A stretch of 64,000 nucleotides of DNA from positions 53,382,601 through 53,446,600 of the forward strand of contig OZ023214.1 in NCBI GenBank assembly GCA_963995525.1, given 5' to 3'. The DNA comes from Escarpia spicata. Its lineage: Eukaryota; Annelida; Polychaeta; Sabellida; Siboglinidae. The notes beneath the pieces were generated by a model. It had not been told where the DNA came from, did not search any database, and saw only the letters and a program-made list of their open reading frames with translations. The position numbers and the translations under genes are program-made. Of the stretch, positions 35,501-50,500 are shown piece after piece (position 1 is the first letter of the stretch; every line of letters starts with the position of its first letter).

Positions 35501-38500
35501 AAAAAGTGAGTTCGACTGTAACTAGAGCAGTAGCTATCTCCCATTTATAGTATACATCCAAGTCCCTGTCTGTCTCGAAAGGAAGTTGAACAGAAATGCA
35601 TTTTCCAGCATTAATAAACATACCGTATTCATTCTATTAAGCGTACATGCTCTAATTAGTGTACACCCCTTTTTAGTAGCATCTGACGCCATGACAGTGA
35701 TCTCAATCCCAACCTTGACTGTTGAATCCGTCATTGTTTAAATTTTATTAATATCATACTAGATTCAAAGCTTGGTGATGAAACAACATCGAAAGGTCCA
35801 CCTAAATTATGACATTTTTATAGTGTTCTGGTATCCTGTTGCTCGTATGTGAGATGCATAAATCGCTTGCCAATCATGTCTTCTGAGATGGCTGTACTCA
35901 GGAACCACAGGAACCAAAGAAAATGGGTGCACACCTCTACGCTTATTGGAACAAAAAATGTGACGTATTTCCATGTCCCAAATATTTGCTAAGCATACTG
36001 TACACTTAATAGAATGAATACGGTACTTTGAAAGGGTTAATTGACAGGATAAGTTTACCCATTACCTGACATAGCAAGGGAAATATTGTGTTTTTACTAA
36101 TGATGTGATGACCACTAGTTCAACTTCATCCTGAGATAGGGTATGATCTCTTACGGTGTGTGCATCAGTATGGGTATGTGTACATGTAGATAAATCTTGC
36201 TGTGTCCCACTAGACATCACTGGCAACACAGTACAAAAACAAGAAGATTTCATGAACTCATATGAGGAGAGAATCGCTGTTTTCCAACAAGAGAATGCTG
36301 AACTTCGGCAGCTCAATGATCAGCTGCAGGCTGAAGTCAACCCAGTGCAACGCATGGCCTCATTCACAGATCCTGGTACGTGCTAACTTTCCCACCCTGT
36401 TGCTGCTCATGTAAATGGTCACAAATACTACCGGTAGTAGGAAAGGAATGTCTAGACATTTATCTAGGCATTTTGTTCTCAGGCAGTGATAATATCAGCC
36501 AAACTGTACTAGATATGCCTTGTGTTCTCGGACAGTGATACTATCAACCAAATCATCCTAGACATGCCTTGTGTTCTCAGCCAACCCATAGAAGACACCT
36601 TGTGTTCTCAGACAGTGATACTATCAGCAAAACCACAAAAGATGTGCCTTATGTTCTCAGACAGTGATACTATCAGCAAACCATAAAAGACATGCCTTGT
36701 GTTTTCAAACAGTGATACTCTCAGCCAAACCATAAGACATGCCTTGTGTTCTCAGACAGTGATACTATCAGCCAAACCATAAGACATACCTTGTGTCCTC
36801 AGACAGTGATACTATCAGCCAAGCCATAAAAGACATGCCTTGTGTTTTCAGACAGTGATACTATCAGCCAAGCCATAAAAGACATGCCTTGTGTTCTCAG
36901 ACAGTGATGCTATCAGCCAAACCATAAAACATACCTTGTGTCCTCAGACAGTGATACTATCAACCAAACCATACGACATGCCCCGTGTCCTCAGACAGTG
37001 ATACTATCATCCAAACCATAAGACATGCCTTGTGTACTCAGACAGTGATACTATCAGCCAAAAGATAAGACATGCCTTGTGTCCTCAGACAGTGATACTA
37101 TCAGTCAAACCATAAGACATGCCTTGTGTCCTCAGACAGTGATACTATCAGCCAAACCATAAGACATGCCTTGTGTCCTCAGACAGTGATACTATCAGCC
37201 AAACCATAAGACATGCCTTGTGTCCTCAGACAGTTCAGGCGGCTCGCAGAGTGTGTTGAAGAAGAAGCTTCAGGATTACAAGAATGATCATGACACACTT
37301 TGCTCTGTCATACACAAACTCAATGCAGAGCTGTCACGATATCAGGCCAAGTTCCGACAGCTCACATCAGCTGAGGTATACCTTATAGCATTGTGTTGTT
37401 TTACTGTTTTTTTGAATTAATCATTTCTAATATAAGTTTTGAAGATAAACTAACAATTTTTTCTCAGAGTTTGCCTCAGATACTAAACAATACTCTAGAC
37501 CAAAAAGAATTGATTTTTTATGTTGTTTAGATATATTTAAACGTGTTTAAAGACAATTAAAAAATATGTAAAAAATCACCTTAAAATGGCATTTAATTTA
37601 ATTTTGAGAAACTCTCCAAAAGAAAAATTTGTATGGTTGTAAGTACAATCATGTTATTGACATTCACACGGGTTTTTTTTGTAAACAAATGCATATTAAG
37701 TTTGATACAGCTTCATAAACATTTTGCTACAATGTTGAAAGACAGCAAAAATCCATACTGCATTTTTTGCACGACCCCTTCACCAAACATAAAACCATCC
37801 TGTGCAATTTTGGGTAAACACAAGTCGAGTTCATATGCCAAGTTATGGCTTTGTAAGTATTGTAGTTTTTATAAAAAGTTACATTAAGTAATACTTCCTG
37901 GTTGTTACAATTATAAGGGTGTCACCTTTTTTATTGGCATGTGGCTTATTTCAACACAATTTGACAGACACTTCTTTTACTGAGATTTCCCCCCAAGGTT
38001 TTCCCGCCAAGTTGTCTCATGATATTGTGTTACGAAGGGCCATATGTTGAACTTGTTGTGGTAGACAAGACTGATTGTGTCAATCAATCTTGTCTACCAC
38101 AACAAGTTTAATACATGCTGGGGTCAGTCACGTGTCATTGCAAATGGCGGCTAAGGTCGGGCATTATCAGAGAATAAACAAAACTACCGCCAGTATTTGG
38201 TGATTTGACAGCGTGATGCATTTAGGTAATTGTAATACAACAGCATAGTGGCATGAGAATAACCAGACTATGTGATCTGCATTCATGGTGAATGAATTCA
38301 TGTTTGAACTGGGCTGACGCACACGTGATCGTCACTATGGAAACATCGTCAGTTTCCAAGAATCTGAAAAGGGACTTTCCACAGACACTAAAAATACTAG
38401 TTTTTAAAGGACTGATTGGTGACATATGGTGATAGCGCCTTGGTTCTTTTAATAGTACACACTGACACCTACTAATGTTCTGCAAAGAAAATAATAAAGA

Positions 38501-41500
38501 AATCAACTGACATGATACCCGGTGCAGCTACCTTAACCCTCTCAAGGCAAGATTAATGCAAATATGTGCCTGTTATTGAATCCTATTAAATCAAGAGATT
38601 GTGCTATGAGTGAATCGTGATATACTTGGGTTGCATGAATGCAAATAAAAATTTTTTTTATCCGATTAAACTAACATTCTGAAGAACTAATTCCTGGTGT
38701 AACTAGCCAAGAATGTGACATATTTATTTTATTGCCTAAATATTGCTAAAGTTTGAAAAAATAAATACTTAAATAATTCTCAACAATGATTTTTTTTTTT
38801 TTATTTGTAATTAATAATTATCAGTTACATGCTGCGTATGAAATGTTCATAAATTACTATACTCCATAATGGAAAACTAATTAAATGTTTATGGTAAATA
38901 AAACTGAAATAATTTCAGTTTTTCTGAGTGCATGTATTTTCAAGATTTTATACAAAATGGTGTTCTTTGTGATCATAGCCGTCATCCCGTCTGGACTGTT
39001 AAGTCGGTGTTATATTTAAAATGCGTAACCATAGTGCAAAACATTCCCCTTCGATGGCAGCGTTCGTTATAAACTCGATTCGAAAATCCCTAAAAAACAC
39101 CACACACGTTGTCGCGCGGCGCATTAATACTTCTTTACAACAAAATAGACCGCTTGAAAGTTAGCGTTTAATCATAGAAATCGCCTGCGGACGTGTGTTT
39201 TGGAATAATTCCTGGGTGCTTCCATGTTTCTGCCGGCAGCAAATATTAAACTATAATCTCATTGGCTGAAAATCACCATTAAAATATTCACTGCGTGGCG
39301 TAAAAGAGGGACCGGAAATTGTGTGATGCCGAGTTCGACTACAAAACCACTTGGTGGTTGGCGTTATTTAGCCACGGAAATCGCCAACATTTCTAACTTT
39401 TGACGCTTACCAGTGAAACTTCAATATTATTATCTACTAACTACCGAAATAAATTGCCATTATTGGATGACATGGTTTCGCAGTACCAGTTAAATGTGCT
39501 CCTGTATTCGGGCGTATATTCGGGCATTCTGGCCATGAGTGGGAGTCGGTTTGATTCAGGCGTTCTGACCACGAGAGGGTTAATATATAAGTTAACAAAT
39601 GTAAATTACACAAGCAATCATATTAACAATTATGAATGTTCAAATCACTGATGCTGTTTCACTGATAATTTTGTTCAACCATTTTAGCTAGGGGTATATA
39701 TGATGCCATCCAATGGAATTTGTTAGAACTACGAAACGCAGGCTATATCACTTTGAGCCAGCGTAACCTAGGCTGTTGTTATTCCTTTGAATTTTGTGTT
39801 CGAAATCTGAATATGTACACTTACACGTGTTCTAACGATGTGACAATTACATTTAATTAGCAACATATCTTTAATGCACTTAGCGGACAGGCAAGACAAT
39901 GATCACGAAACGGTTTATGTTAGTGCTTTCCGAGGTCGAGACACGAGGTAGCACTGGCGCCATGACACTCATAATGATTTGCCTTGCACATTTTAAAAAT
40001 CCTGCATCATAAATCCACCAAAATAAACGAATGCCGTTGCATAATACTTGTGTTTGTTTTAAAATGTCGCCAATAAAGTCAGTATCATTTATGGTGTTGG
40101 TGATTCTACTCTTTTAGTGTGTACAGAGCCATTGTGTCACAGTCTAGGTATGACACACTGCCATGTGTTGTGTCACGATCTAGGTATGACATACTGCCAT
40201 GTGTTGTGTCACGATCTAGGTATGACATACTGCCATGTGTTGTGTCACAGTCTAGGTATGACATACTGCCATGTGTTGTGTCACAGTCTAGGTATGACAT
40301 ACTGCCATGTGTTGTGTCACGATCTAGGTATGACATACTGCCATGTGTTGTGTCACAGTCTAGGTATGACATACTGCCATGTGTTGTGTCACAGTCTAGG
40401 TATGACATACTGCCATGTGTTGTGTCACAGTCTAGATATGACATACTGCCATGTGTTGTGTCACGATCTAGGTATGACATACTGCCATGTGTTGTGTCAC
40501 AGTCTAGGTATGACATACTGCCATGTGTTGTGTCACAGTCTAGGTATGACATACTGCCATGTGTTGTGTCACAGTCTAGATATGACATACTGCCATGTGT
40601 TGTGTCACAGTCTAGGTATGACATACTGTCATGTGTTGTGTCACAGTCTAGGTATGACACACTGCCATGTGTTGTGTCATAGTCTCGGTTTGACATACTG
40701 CCATGTGTTGTGTCACAGTCTAGATATGACATACTGCCATGTGTTGTATCACAGTCTAGGTATGACATACTGCCATGTGTTGTGTCACAGTCTAGGTATG
40801 ACACACAGCCATGTGTTGTGTCACAGTCTAGGTATGACATACTGCCATGTGTTGTGTCACATTCTAGGTATGACATACTGCCATGTGTTGTGTCACATTC
40901 TAGGTATGACACACAGCCATGTGTTATGTCACAGTCTAGGTATGACATACTGCCATGTGTTGTGTCACATTCTAGGTATGACATACTGCCATGTGTTGTG
41001 TCACAGTCTAGGTATGACATACTGCCATGTGTTGTGTCAGTCTAGATATGACATACTGCCATGTGTTGTGTCACATTCTAGGTATGACATACTGCCATGT
41101 GTTGTGTCACAGTCTAGGTATGACATACTGCCATGTGTTGTGTCAGTCTAGATATGACATACTGCCATGTGTTGTGTCACATTCTAGGTATGACATACTG
41201 CCATGTGTTGTGTCACAGTCTAGGTATGACATACTGCCAGGTCTTGTGTCACAGACTAGGTATGACACACAGCCATGTGTTGTGTTAGTTTAGGTCTGTC
41301 CACAGTCTGTCTGTCCACAATCATCCACAGACTATTCTTGACGTTTAGTAGCCTAAGCTTGTTTTGCTAAGAGCCCTCAAATTACACTTTGTAGTGTTCT
41401 ACGTGTTTTGTTTTAAATGTAATCATGTTACATTCAGATGGAAGAGCTTCCTGGCTTGCCTTTGAAAGGACAAAAGCCACCATGGCTGGTGAGTTTATGT

Positions 41501-44500
41501 GTTGATCTTCCTGTCAATGAATTATTGCATCAGTTATTATAAAAGTCATTCTCGGGGAAACTAGTCCCAAATGGGGTGGTTCATTCAGGCAGATATAACT
41601 AATTAATGTTAATTTTTTCGGTAGGTGGATGTGGTAGTGGGTTGAACCTATACTAAACAATACATACATTGTACATGTACGAGATGAAATATATTACCCT
41701 CGAAGTATTGCATTTGTGTAACATAAAACTGTTGCTCATTAGGCATTGCATTTGTGTAACATGAAATATGTTGCCAACTAAACATTACACCTGTGTAACA
41801 TGAAATGTATTACCCCCACAGCTGAAAACCAAGTATTTGGCACCACTACTTGTGGCGTATGATGACCAACTGAGGGAGAAGCAGGACATCGTCAACAACT
41901 ACCAGGTAGACACCCTCCCATGCACCCATTCATACAAGCACTCACCCACATAACCACCCACCCACACATCCATTCACCATTCCATTCACACATCCTCACA
42001 CCCACCGATCCATCCACTCAGCCATCCACCCTCCCATGCTCCCATTCATACAACCATTCACCCACACAACCACCCACCCATCCATTCACCATTCCATTCA
42101 CCCATCCTCACACCCACCCATCGATCCACTCAGCCATCCACCCACCCATCCACCCACACACCCATCCATTCAACCACAGCCATCCACCCACCCACCCATG
42201 TGTGTTCAGGCATGCATGCATACATGCATGCAAGAAGTTACTTGTCACCTGGTGTATACTCATGACCAGAAAATTTGGGCCAGGTCAAAAAATCGTGTTA
42301 CTTAAATCTCATGTACTAACGCTTCATGGCTTTGTATATTTTAATATACTGCCCGATCTTGCACTGATTCACTTGACACGTTCTGATCATAGAATGATTT
42401 ACACAGCGCGGATAGGATGCACGGTTTTTGATGCAGGCATGTTTTACAAGATTTGGATTTGTTTAATTTATTTTTGTAACTACTCCACTCAAAACAAATT
42501 TCTAATAGTTGGTTTGCAGAAATTTGATGGAATATGTGTTAGAGACTTAGCACATAGATATCTTACAGAAGAATTTATTAGGTTTTTACTAATACGGCAA
42601 AAACAATTGGTCGCATGATTTCTGCCCTCACCAGTATATAAGATCATTGGCTGGTGTGTAGAAGAAGTTGTCACTTGTCATCTGATTTGTAGAAGTTACC
42701 ACTTGTCATCCGATGTGTAGGAGTTATCATCTGTCATCTGGTGTTTAGGAGGGTTGTCATCTGTCATCTGGTGTGTAGGAGCATTGTTATTTGTAATCTG
42801 GTGTGTAGGAATTGTCACATGTCATCTGGTGTGTAGGAGTTGTCATCTGGTGTGTAGGAGGAGTTGTCACTTGTTATCTGATGTGTATGAGTTGTCACGT
42901 GTCATCTGGTGTGTAGGAGTTGTCACCTGTCATCTGATGTGTAGGAGGAGTTATCATTTGTCATCTGGTGTGTAGGAGTTGTCACCTGTCATCTGATGTG
43001 TAGGAGTTGTCACCTGTCATCTGATGTGTAGGAGGAGTTATCACTTGTCAACTCATGTGTAGGAGTTGTCACCTGTCATCTGGTGTGTAGGAGTTGTCAT
43101 CTGGTGTGTAGGATTTGTCACCTGTCATCTGATGTGTATGAGGAGTTATCACTTGTCATCTGGTGTGTAGGAGTAGTCACCTGTCATCTCATGTGTAGGA
43201 GGAGTTGTCACATCTGCGACAGAGCGCAGAAGATGTGGTGAAGGAAAATGAAAGATTGCATCTCCGCATTGAGCAGACTGACATCTCAGGTCCAACAAGT
43301 ATGACAGAATGGTAGGTCACCTTAGCAACATGATAGAATGAACCTTGGGAGCATGACTGAATGGGTGTGTCACTTTGGTAGCACAATAGAATGATAGGTC
43401 ACTGTGGCAGATATTTTAACCATTTCAGTACACCGGCTGCATGGTCTGTGACACTACAGTACGACAGGCTGGTGTGATGGCATTGACGATATCAGCTATT
43501 CAAATCGTTTGTACTCACAATTATCCTCTGTGTGGAGGCACGTGTTATGTAAATAAATAAATATACTTATATAGCGCCAACTCTAGTTAGAAACTATTCA
43601 AGGCGCTTTACATGTAAAATAGTAATAAATCAAAACAGTAATTAATTAAGTAAAAAATGTATAATTTTTAAGGTGGCTGGATCGGCCATTATATGCTTCT
43701 TTTGAATTAATCATTTCTAATACAAGTTTTGAAGATAAGCTAACAATTTTTTCTCAGAGTTTGCCTAAGATACTAAACAATACTCCAGATCAAAAAGAAT
43801 TGATTTTTTTATGTTGTTTAGAGATATTTAAATGTGTTTAAAGACAATTAAAAAATGTGTAAAAATCACCCTAAAATGGCATTTTATTTCATTTTGAGAA
43901 ACTCCCCAAAAGAATTTTTTTTACAAACATGTTATTGACATTCAGACGGGTTTTTTGTAAACAAATGCATATTAAGTTTGATACAGCTTCATAAACATTT
44001 TGCTACAATGTTGAAAGACAGCAAAAATCCGTACTTAATTTTTGGCACGACTCCTTCACCAAACATAAAACCATCCCGTGCAATTTTTGGTAAACACAAG
44101 TCAAGTTCATATGCCAAGTTATGGCTTTGTAAGTATTGTGTTTTTTTTTATAAAAAGTTACATTAAGTAATACTTCCTAGTTGTTACCAATAATACAAGT
44201 GTCACCAGATGCTTGTTTTTTGTTTAGAAAGCATGTGGCTTATTTCAACACAATTTGACACTTCTATTACTGAGATTCCCCCAAGTTTTCTCCAAGTTGT
44301 CTCATGATCTTGTGTTACGAAGGGCCATGTGTTGAACTTGTTGTGGTAGACAAGATTGATTGATACCTGCTGGGGTCAGTCACGTGTCATTGCAAATGCC
44401 GGCTGAGGTCGGGCATTATCGGAGAATAAACAAAACTACCGCCAGTATTTGGTGATTTGACAGTGTGATGCATTTAGGTAATTATAATACAACAGCATAA

Positions 44501-47500
44501 TGGCATGAGAATACCCAGACTATATGATTTGCATTCATGGTAAATTAATTTATGTTTGAACTGGGCTGACGCACATATGATCGTCACTATGGAAACATCG
44601 TCAGTTTCCAAGAATCTGAAAAGGGACTTTCCACAGACACACTAAAAATATTAGTTTTTAAAGGATGGATTGGTGACATGTGGCGATAATGCCTTAGTGT
44701 TTTTAATAGTACACATGTTCATACTGACACCTACTAATGTTCTATGAAGAAAAAAATATAGAAATCAACTGACATGATACCCGGTGCTTCTACCTTAAGT
44801 CTGATATCTTAGAATTTCAGTAGCGGCAATCATGGATTATCGCCCAGTACAATTTTTTCAAGATTTTTTGCTGTTTTTGTATAACTGACAATGTTTGGTA
44901 GCGGTAATGGCGGACAGTGTTACCATACGATGGAGATGGCGATTTACCAACTAATTGCTTATTTAGATGGATTGTTTTATAGTTTTAGTTATGTATTTTG
45001 ATGGATGTTGCTGTTGATAATTGGAATAACATTGATATAGTCTTTATAGAAGTTAATGACGGAGGCAAACCTGAAACTAACAACAACAGTCTATTTGGTC
45101 ATTACACAAATGTTGAAGTGATGTAATTGTTAAATTTCTGGTTATCATAGTGACAAAATAGAAATTTGACTTGATTTATTTTTCTTGTCAACCATCCTAC
45201 TTTCAGAATATATACAGTATATGATGTTTCTGTTGTATATATTGTTGCTGCTGAAATCTTGGTTTGAAGTGATGCAGTCGATATTCTTATAAGTCACTGG
45301 TAATGCAGTAATAATAATAATAATAATGTTATTTATAAAGCTCGGTATATCTGGAATATAATTGTTCGAGTGTACACAGTAAACGTATTACATAAGATAT
45401 GTAAAATATTATGTACAAATTTAAGGCTTCTAAAACTCATAATGTATAAGCCTAACTTACCCATAATAAATTAATAGTAAAGTAAAATAATACATTAATA
45501 ATAAAATAGGATAATAAGTCTGTAATTAATAATAAAATAAGATAATAAATTAATATTAATTTTTTTTAATTATGACTAAGATCAATTCAATATAGTACAT
45601 ACTACAAGTTGTTAACAAATGCTGCTTTAAAAAAATATGTTTTAAAATGTGACTGAAAAAATTCAAGAGAATCTGTCAGCCACAGACAGACCGGCAGATC
45701 ATTCCACAGGCACGGTGCCGTCACTGAAAAACCTCAATTAGTAACAGTTGATGGTTCAGTATCCAACATTTTATATCGATGGTGCATTGTTCGTTACAGT
45801 GGGTAGCATTGTCTACGTCACATGGCTGATCACGTGGGAAACCAACAGAGTTGAGTGTTATCGGCATACATGTGGTATTTCAAGCGGTGTTTAGCGAATA
45901 TTGCCGTGATTGACATACAGTATATTGTGAACAGTAAGAGACCAAGAACCGATCTCTGAAGCTCATTCGTTGCTGATGAGAAATGGCAACGTCGATTTTG
46001 ATCACCAGTGTTCTGTCCGATAAGTAAGATGCCACCCACGCCAGCGCTGAGTCATGGATGCCTATGGATTTCATTTGCCTGAGTAGTATAGCATGGTCCA
46101 CAGTGTCGAAAGCAGCAATAAGATCAAGAAGGAAGACTATTACTCCTTTTCGATGGTAGAGTGCCTGCATGATATCATCATGAATGCACACGAGTGCTGT
46201 CCGGTCCTGTGGTGCGGATTCAGTGATCAGTGCATATGGGGGCAGTAGCACTGAAGTGGTTAATTGAATGTTATGTCTAGCATTCCATCAAAACTTCTAC
46301 ACTAACAGCCCAGTGGCCACGATAAGTTTACGATTTCACTGTATGTGTAGCACCTGCACGTTTTAATTATTTATTTTAGGATACACACACACACCTTATT
46401 AGAATATATATATATATATATATGTGTAACTTGTGTGTTTGTGCGTGTGTGCATGCATGTGTGTGCGTGTGTAAAATATACATGTATATTATTAAACATC
46501 AACTCTTACCTTACCTTACCTATCCTCTTCGGGCCTTGTGGCCCATAAGGCTGCTGTGCGACTCCGCCACCTCGCCCTGTCAACGGCTATGTGTCTGGCT
46601 TTGCTCCATGTTGCCCAGCCCAGTTGCTTCCGTTTTTTTTTCCACTTTGGTTCTCCACGTTGTTTTTGGTCAATCAACTCACCTGTTGTTAATGGCATCT
46701 TGCTGACATGTTCCAGGCGACAGTTGCAGGAACAGTGTAAGTTGGTGTTGGAGGAGAATCAGCTGCTCATGGAGCAACTGGATGTGCATCAGAGCAAGAC
46801 ACGCGACATGCATGCAGCGCACGTGCAGGAAGGTAGGTCACATTGAGACTGCCTCTGATATAATAAACACAGGTCAAATGCAGGAAGGTGTGTCACACTG
46901 AGACTGCCTCTGATATCATAAAAACAGGTCACATGCAGGAAGGTAGGTCACACTGAGACTGCCTCTGATATCATAAACACAGGTCACATGCAGGAAGGTA
47001 GGTCACACTGAGACTGCATCTGATATCATAAACACAGCTCATGTGCAGGAATGACCACTGTGTCTGTCAACTGACCACTCTGTCTGACCAATGACAACTC
47101 TGTCTGTCCACTGACCACTCTGTCGGTCCACTCTGTCACCAGTGGCCAAGTTGACCCAGCAGTTGGCTATGAGCTGCGCACAAAGGAAGGAGTTAGAGGG
47201 AGAAGTGGACGAGTTGCGGAGACGATGTGAAAAGATGAAGCAGCAACTGGACACGGCAGTAGTGGACAGCAAGTGCAACGTAGCCCTCAGTGACCACATG
47301 ATGACAGTGTCACAGCTGAAGAGGTGAGTGTTCTGTGACCACATCATATCATCCTTCTGTGCCATCGCTTCAGTTGTGTATGTGCAGTTTGATGTGTCTG
47401 CAGAAAAAAATAACAGCTTAAGTTTTAATTTTATGGGATATGCCAAAGAAATGTCATTTTTATAGATTCTGACAACACACAAATATTTTCCTGACTTGCA

Positions 47501-50500
47501 GTATGACATCTTGTGTGACAAGACTTCTATAAACTGTTGTCTTATAATCAAATACAAATAGTTTATATAAATTAATGAATGGTAAAGCAGTATGTCTTTT
47601 AGTTTGCAAGATTTTGCTGTTGTAGGTCACAAGAAGATGACCAGATGAAACGTGAAACAGAGATTGCTGAATTATCCATCAAAGTGAAGGTAGGCTTTGT
47701 CATATTGTGAGACGATTGTTGAGTTTCATAAAACGTGCTCAACTGATCAATCGACAGTTTATATAGTCTAGCACACATACGATATGATGGACTTTCCTGT
47801 TATGCAACGTAGGATAACAGGCTGGCTTTACTGAACAGCCATAGTAGTTAAACCATGAAACAAGTACACAGTTCATCCAGGTAGATATGAGATGATTTCT
47901 GATAAATGTTGCAGTTAAAAACATATCATAAAGGGCGTGAACTCCCCTGGGGTCATATGATTGCTATCGCATGATTGTGTGACAGACACTGCTGGTAGAC
48001 AAGAAAGGACTCACTGACAAGGTGGAGCAACTACAGTCAGAGAAAACACTGATGCAGTCACAGGAGAAAGCTCTTCACAAAGTCATCAGGTGAACACTTC
48101 ACTGTTCCACTCATCTCTATTGGAAACATACTTCATTCACTGCTCCACACCTCTCTTTTAGAAACACATTGCATTCAATGCACCACACCTCCTTATTGGA
48201 AACACACTTCATTCACTGACGCACACATCTGTAGTGGAAACACACTTTATTCACTTCACCACACCTCTCTATTGGAAACACACCTCATTCACTGCTCCAC
48301 AACTCTCTATTGGAAACACATCTCATTCACTTCTCCACACCTCTCTATTGGAAACACACCTCATTCACTTCTCCACACCTCTCTATTGGAAACACACCTC
48401 ATTCACTTCTCCATACCTCTCTATTGGAAACACACTTTATTCACTTCTCCACACCTCTATTGGAAACATACTTTATTCACTCCTCCACACCTCTCTATTG
48501 GAAACACACTTCATTCACTGTTCCACACCTCTCTATTGGAAACACTTCATTCACTGCTCCACACCTCTCTATTGGAAACACACTTCATTCACTGCTCCAC
48601 ACCTCTCTATTTGAAACACACTTCATTCACTGCTCCACACCTCACTATTTGAAACACACTTCATTCACTGCTTCACACCTCTCTATTGGAAACACACTTC
48701 ATTCACTGATCCACACTTCTGTAGTGGAAACACACTTTATTCACTTCTCCACACCTCTCTGTTGGAAATACACTTCATTCAATGCACCACACCTCCTTAT
48801 TGGAAACACACTTCATTCACTGCTCCACAACTCTCTATTGGAAACACATCTCATTCACTTTTCCACACCTCTATTGGAAACACACCTCATTAACTTCTCC
48901 ACACCTCTCTATTGGAAACACACTTTATTCACTTTTCCACACCTCTCTTGGAAACACACTTTATTCACTTCTCCACACCTCTCTATTGGAAACACACTTC
49001 ATTCACTGCTCCACACCTCTCTATTGGAAACACTTCATTCACTGTTCCACACCTCTCTATTGGAAAAACTTCATTCACTGCTCCACACCTCTCTGTTGGA
49101 AACACACTTCATTCACTGATCCACACATCTGTAGTGGAAACACACTTTATTCACTTCTTCACATCTCTCTATTTGAAATACACTTCATTCACTACTCCAC
49201 AACTCTCTATTGGAAATACACTTCATTCACTACTCCACACCTCTCTATTGGAAACATACTTTATTCACTCCTCCACACCTCTCTATTGGAAACACACTTC
49301 ATTCACTGTTCCACACCTCTCTACTGGAAACACACTTCATTCACTGTTCCACACCTCTCTATTGGAAACACACTTTATTCACTTCTCCACACTTCTTTAT
49401 TGGAAACACACTTCATTCACTGCTCCACACCTCTCTGTTGGAAACTCTACATTCACTTCTCTACACCTCTTTATTGGAAACACACTTCAGTCACTGCTCC
49501 ACACCTCTCTGTTTGAAACACTGCATTCACTGTTCTACCTCTCAGAATGTTGTGGATACGTGGCACTTTAACGACCAGAACAACTGAGTGTGTAGAGCAA
49601 TCGCTGGTAATGTTGAGAATCGACTGCGGAAATGCAATTTGTATGGAGTGTCGGACCATCTACTCCACCGCCTTGAGATGGCCCAGCACTCAGCGGCTAG
49701 AGTGGTTCTACGAATGAGGCGCGGAGACCGGCAAAGTATCACAGCGACACTGAGACGCTTACACTGCCGGTGAAGTGGCGCATGCAGTTTAAGATGCTCG
49801 TACTTGTATTTCACACCGTTCACGACCGGATGCCGGCTTGCCTCACTTCACTCATCACGCCCTACGTTTTGTGCTGCGATCGCGCACTACTCACCATTCT
49901 GCGCCACAGCCTCAAGCGATACGGCCGCCACTCGTTCTCTTACGCAGGACCGACACTCTGGAACGTGCTGCCAGAGGATCAGTTTTATGTGACATCATCA
50001 TATCATAATATTTATTAGTATATTATTTTAGTTGTTTACTATTAAACTGGTATATTATCTTAGTAATTATGTAGTAATAAGTAACTTTATTTATACACTA
50101 GTAAATTATGCAATGACAGAAAGATGGCCTTAAAACAACATGTTACACATTGAAAACAAGTTTGGAATGGAGTGATTTGAAGCATGCTTTGAAAGTGTCC
50201 AGCGAGGTGATCAGCCGCAGTTCCTCTGGCAGTGCATTCCACAGAAGTGTTCTGGCTCGAGAGAGAGAAATTGCCGGCCGTATCGCACCAGGTTGTATTG
50301 TGGTACGATCAGAGGGGCGCGGCCTGCGGATCGTGGCACATGATGAGTGGTCGGTCACGAGGGGTCCCCGGGTGTCTGGTTGTGAAGGACTTTGAAGACG
50401 AGGATCACTGTTTTGTATTCTGTGCGCCGCTTCACCGGTGGCCAGTGAGGAAATTTAAGTCCTATGGTGATGCTCGGATGTTGGTCGCTGCACTGGATCT

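Noticed and set aside
40106..41151. Long ORFs (304 and 344 codons) with 12-residue repeats on both strands
   Set aside because: They follow from a 36-bp unit divisible by three in a CEP89 intron; both strands and several frames are open at once and no splice or start context supports translation.
43970..44166. Conserved short ORF in MITE B copies
   Set aside because: It is similar in copies 2 and 3 but frame-shifted in copy 1, so there is no sign of selection on a protein.
48234..49587. Series of overlapping plus-strand ORFs rich in His/Thr/Ser
   Set aside because: These are three frames of the 38-bp array, with no codon bias or homology.
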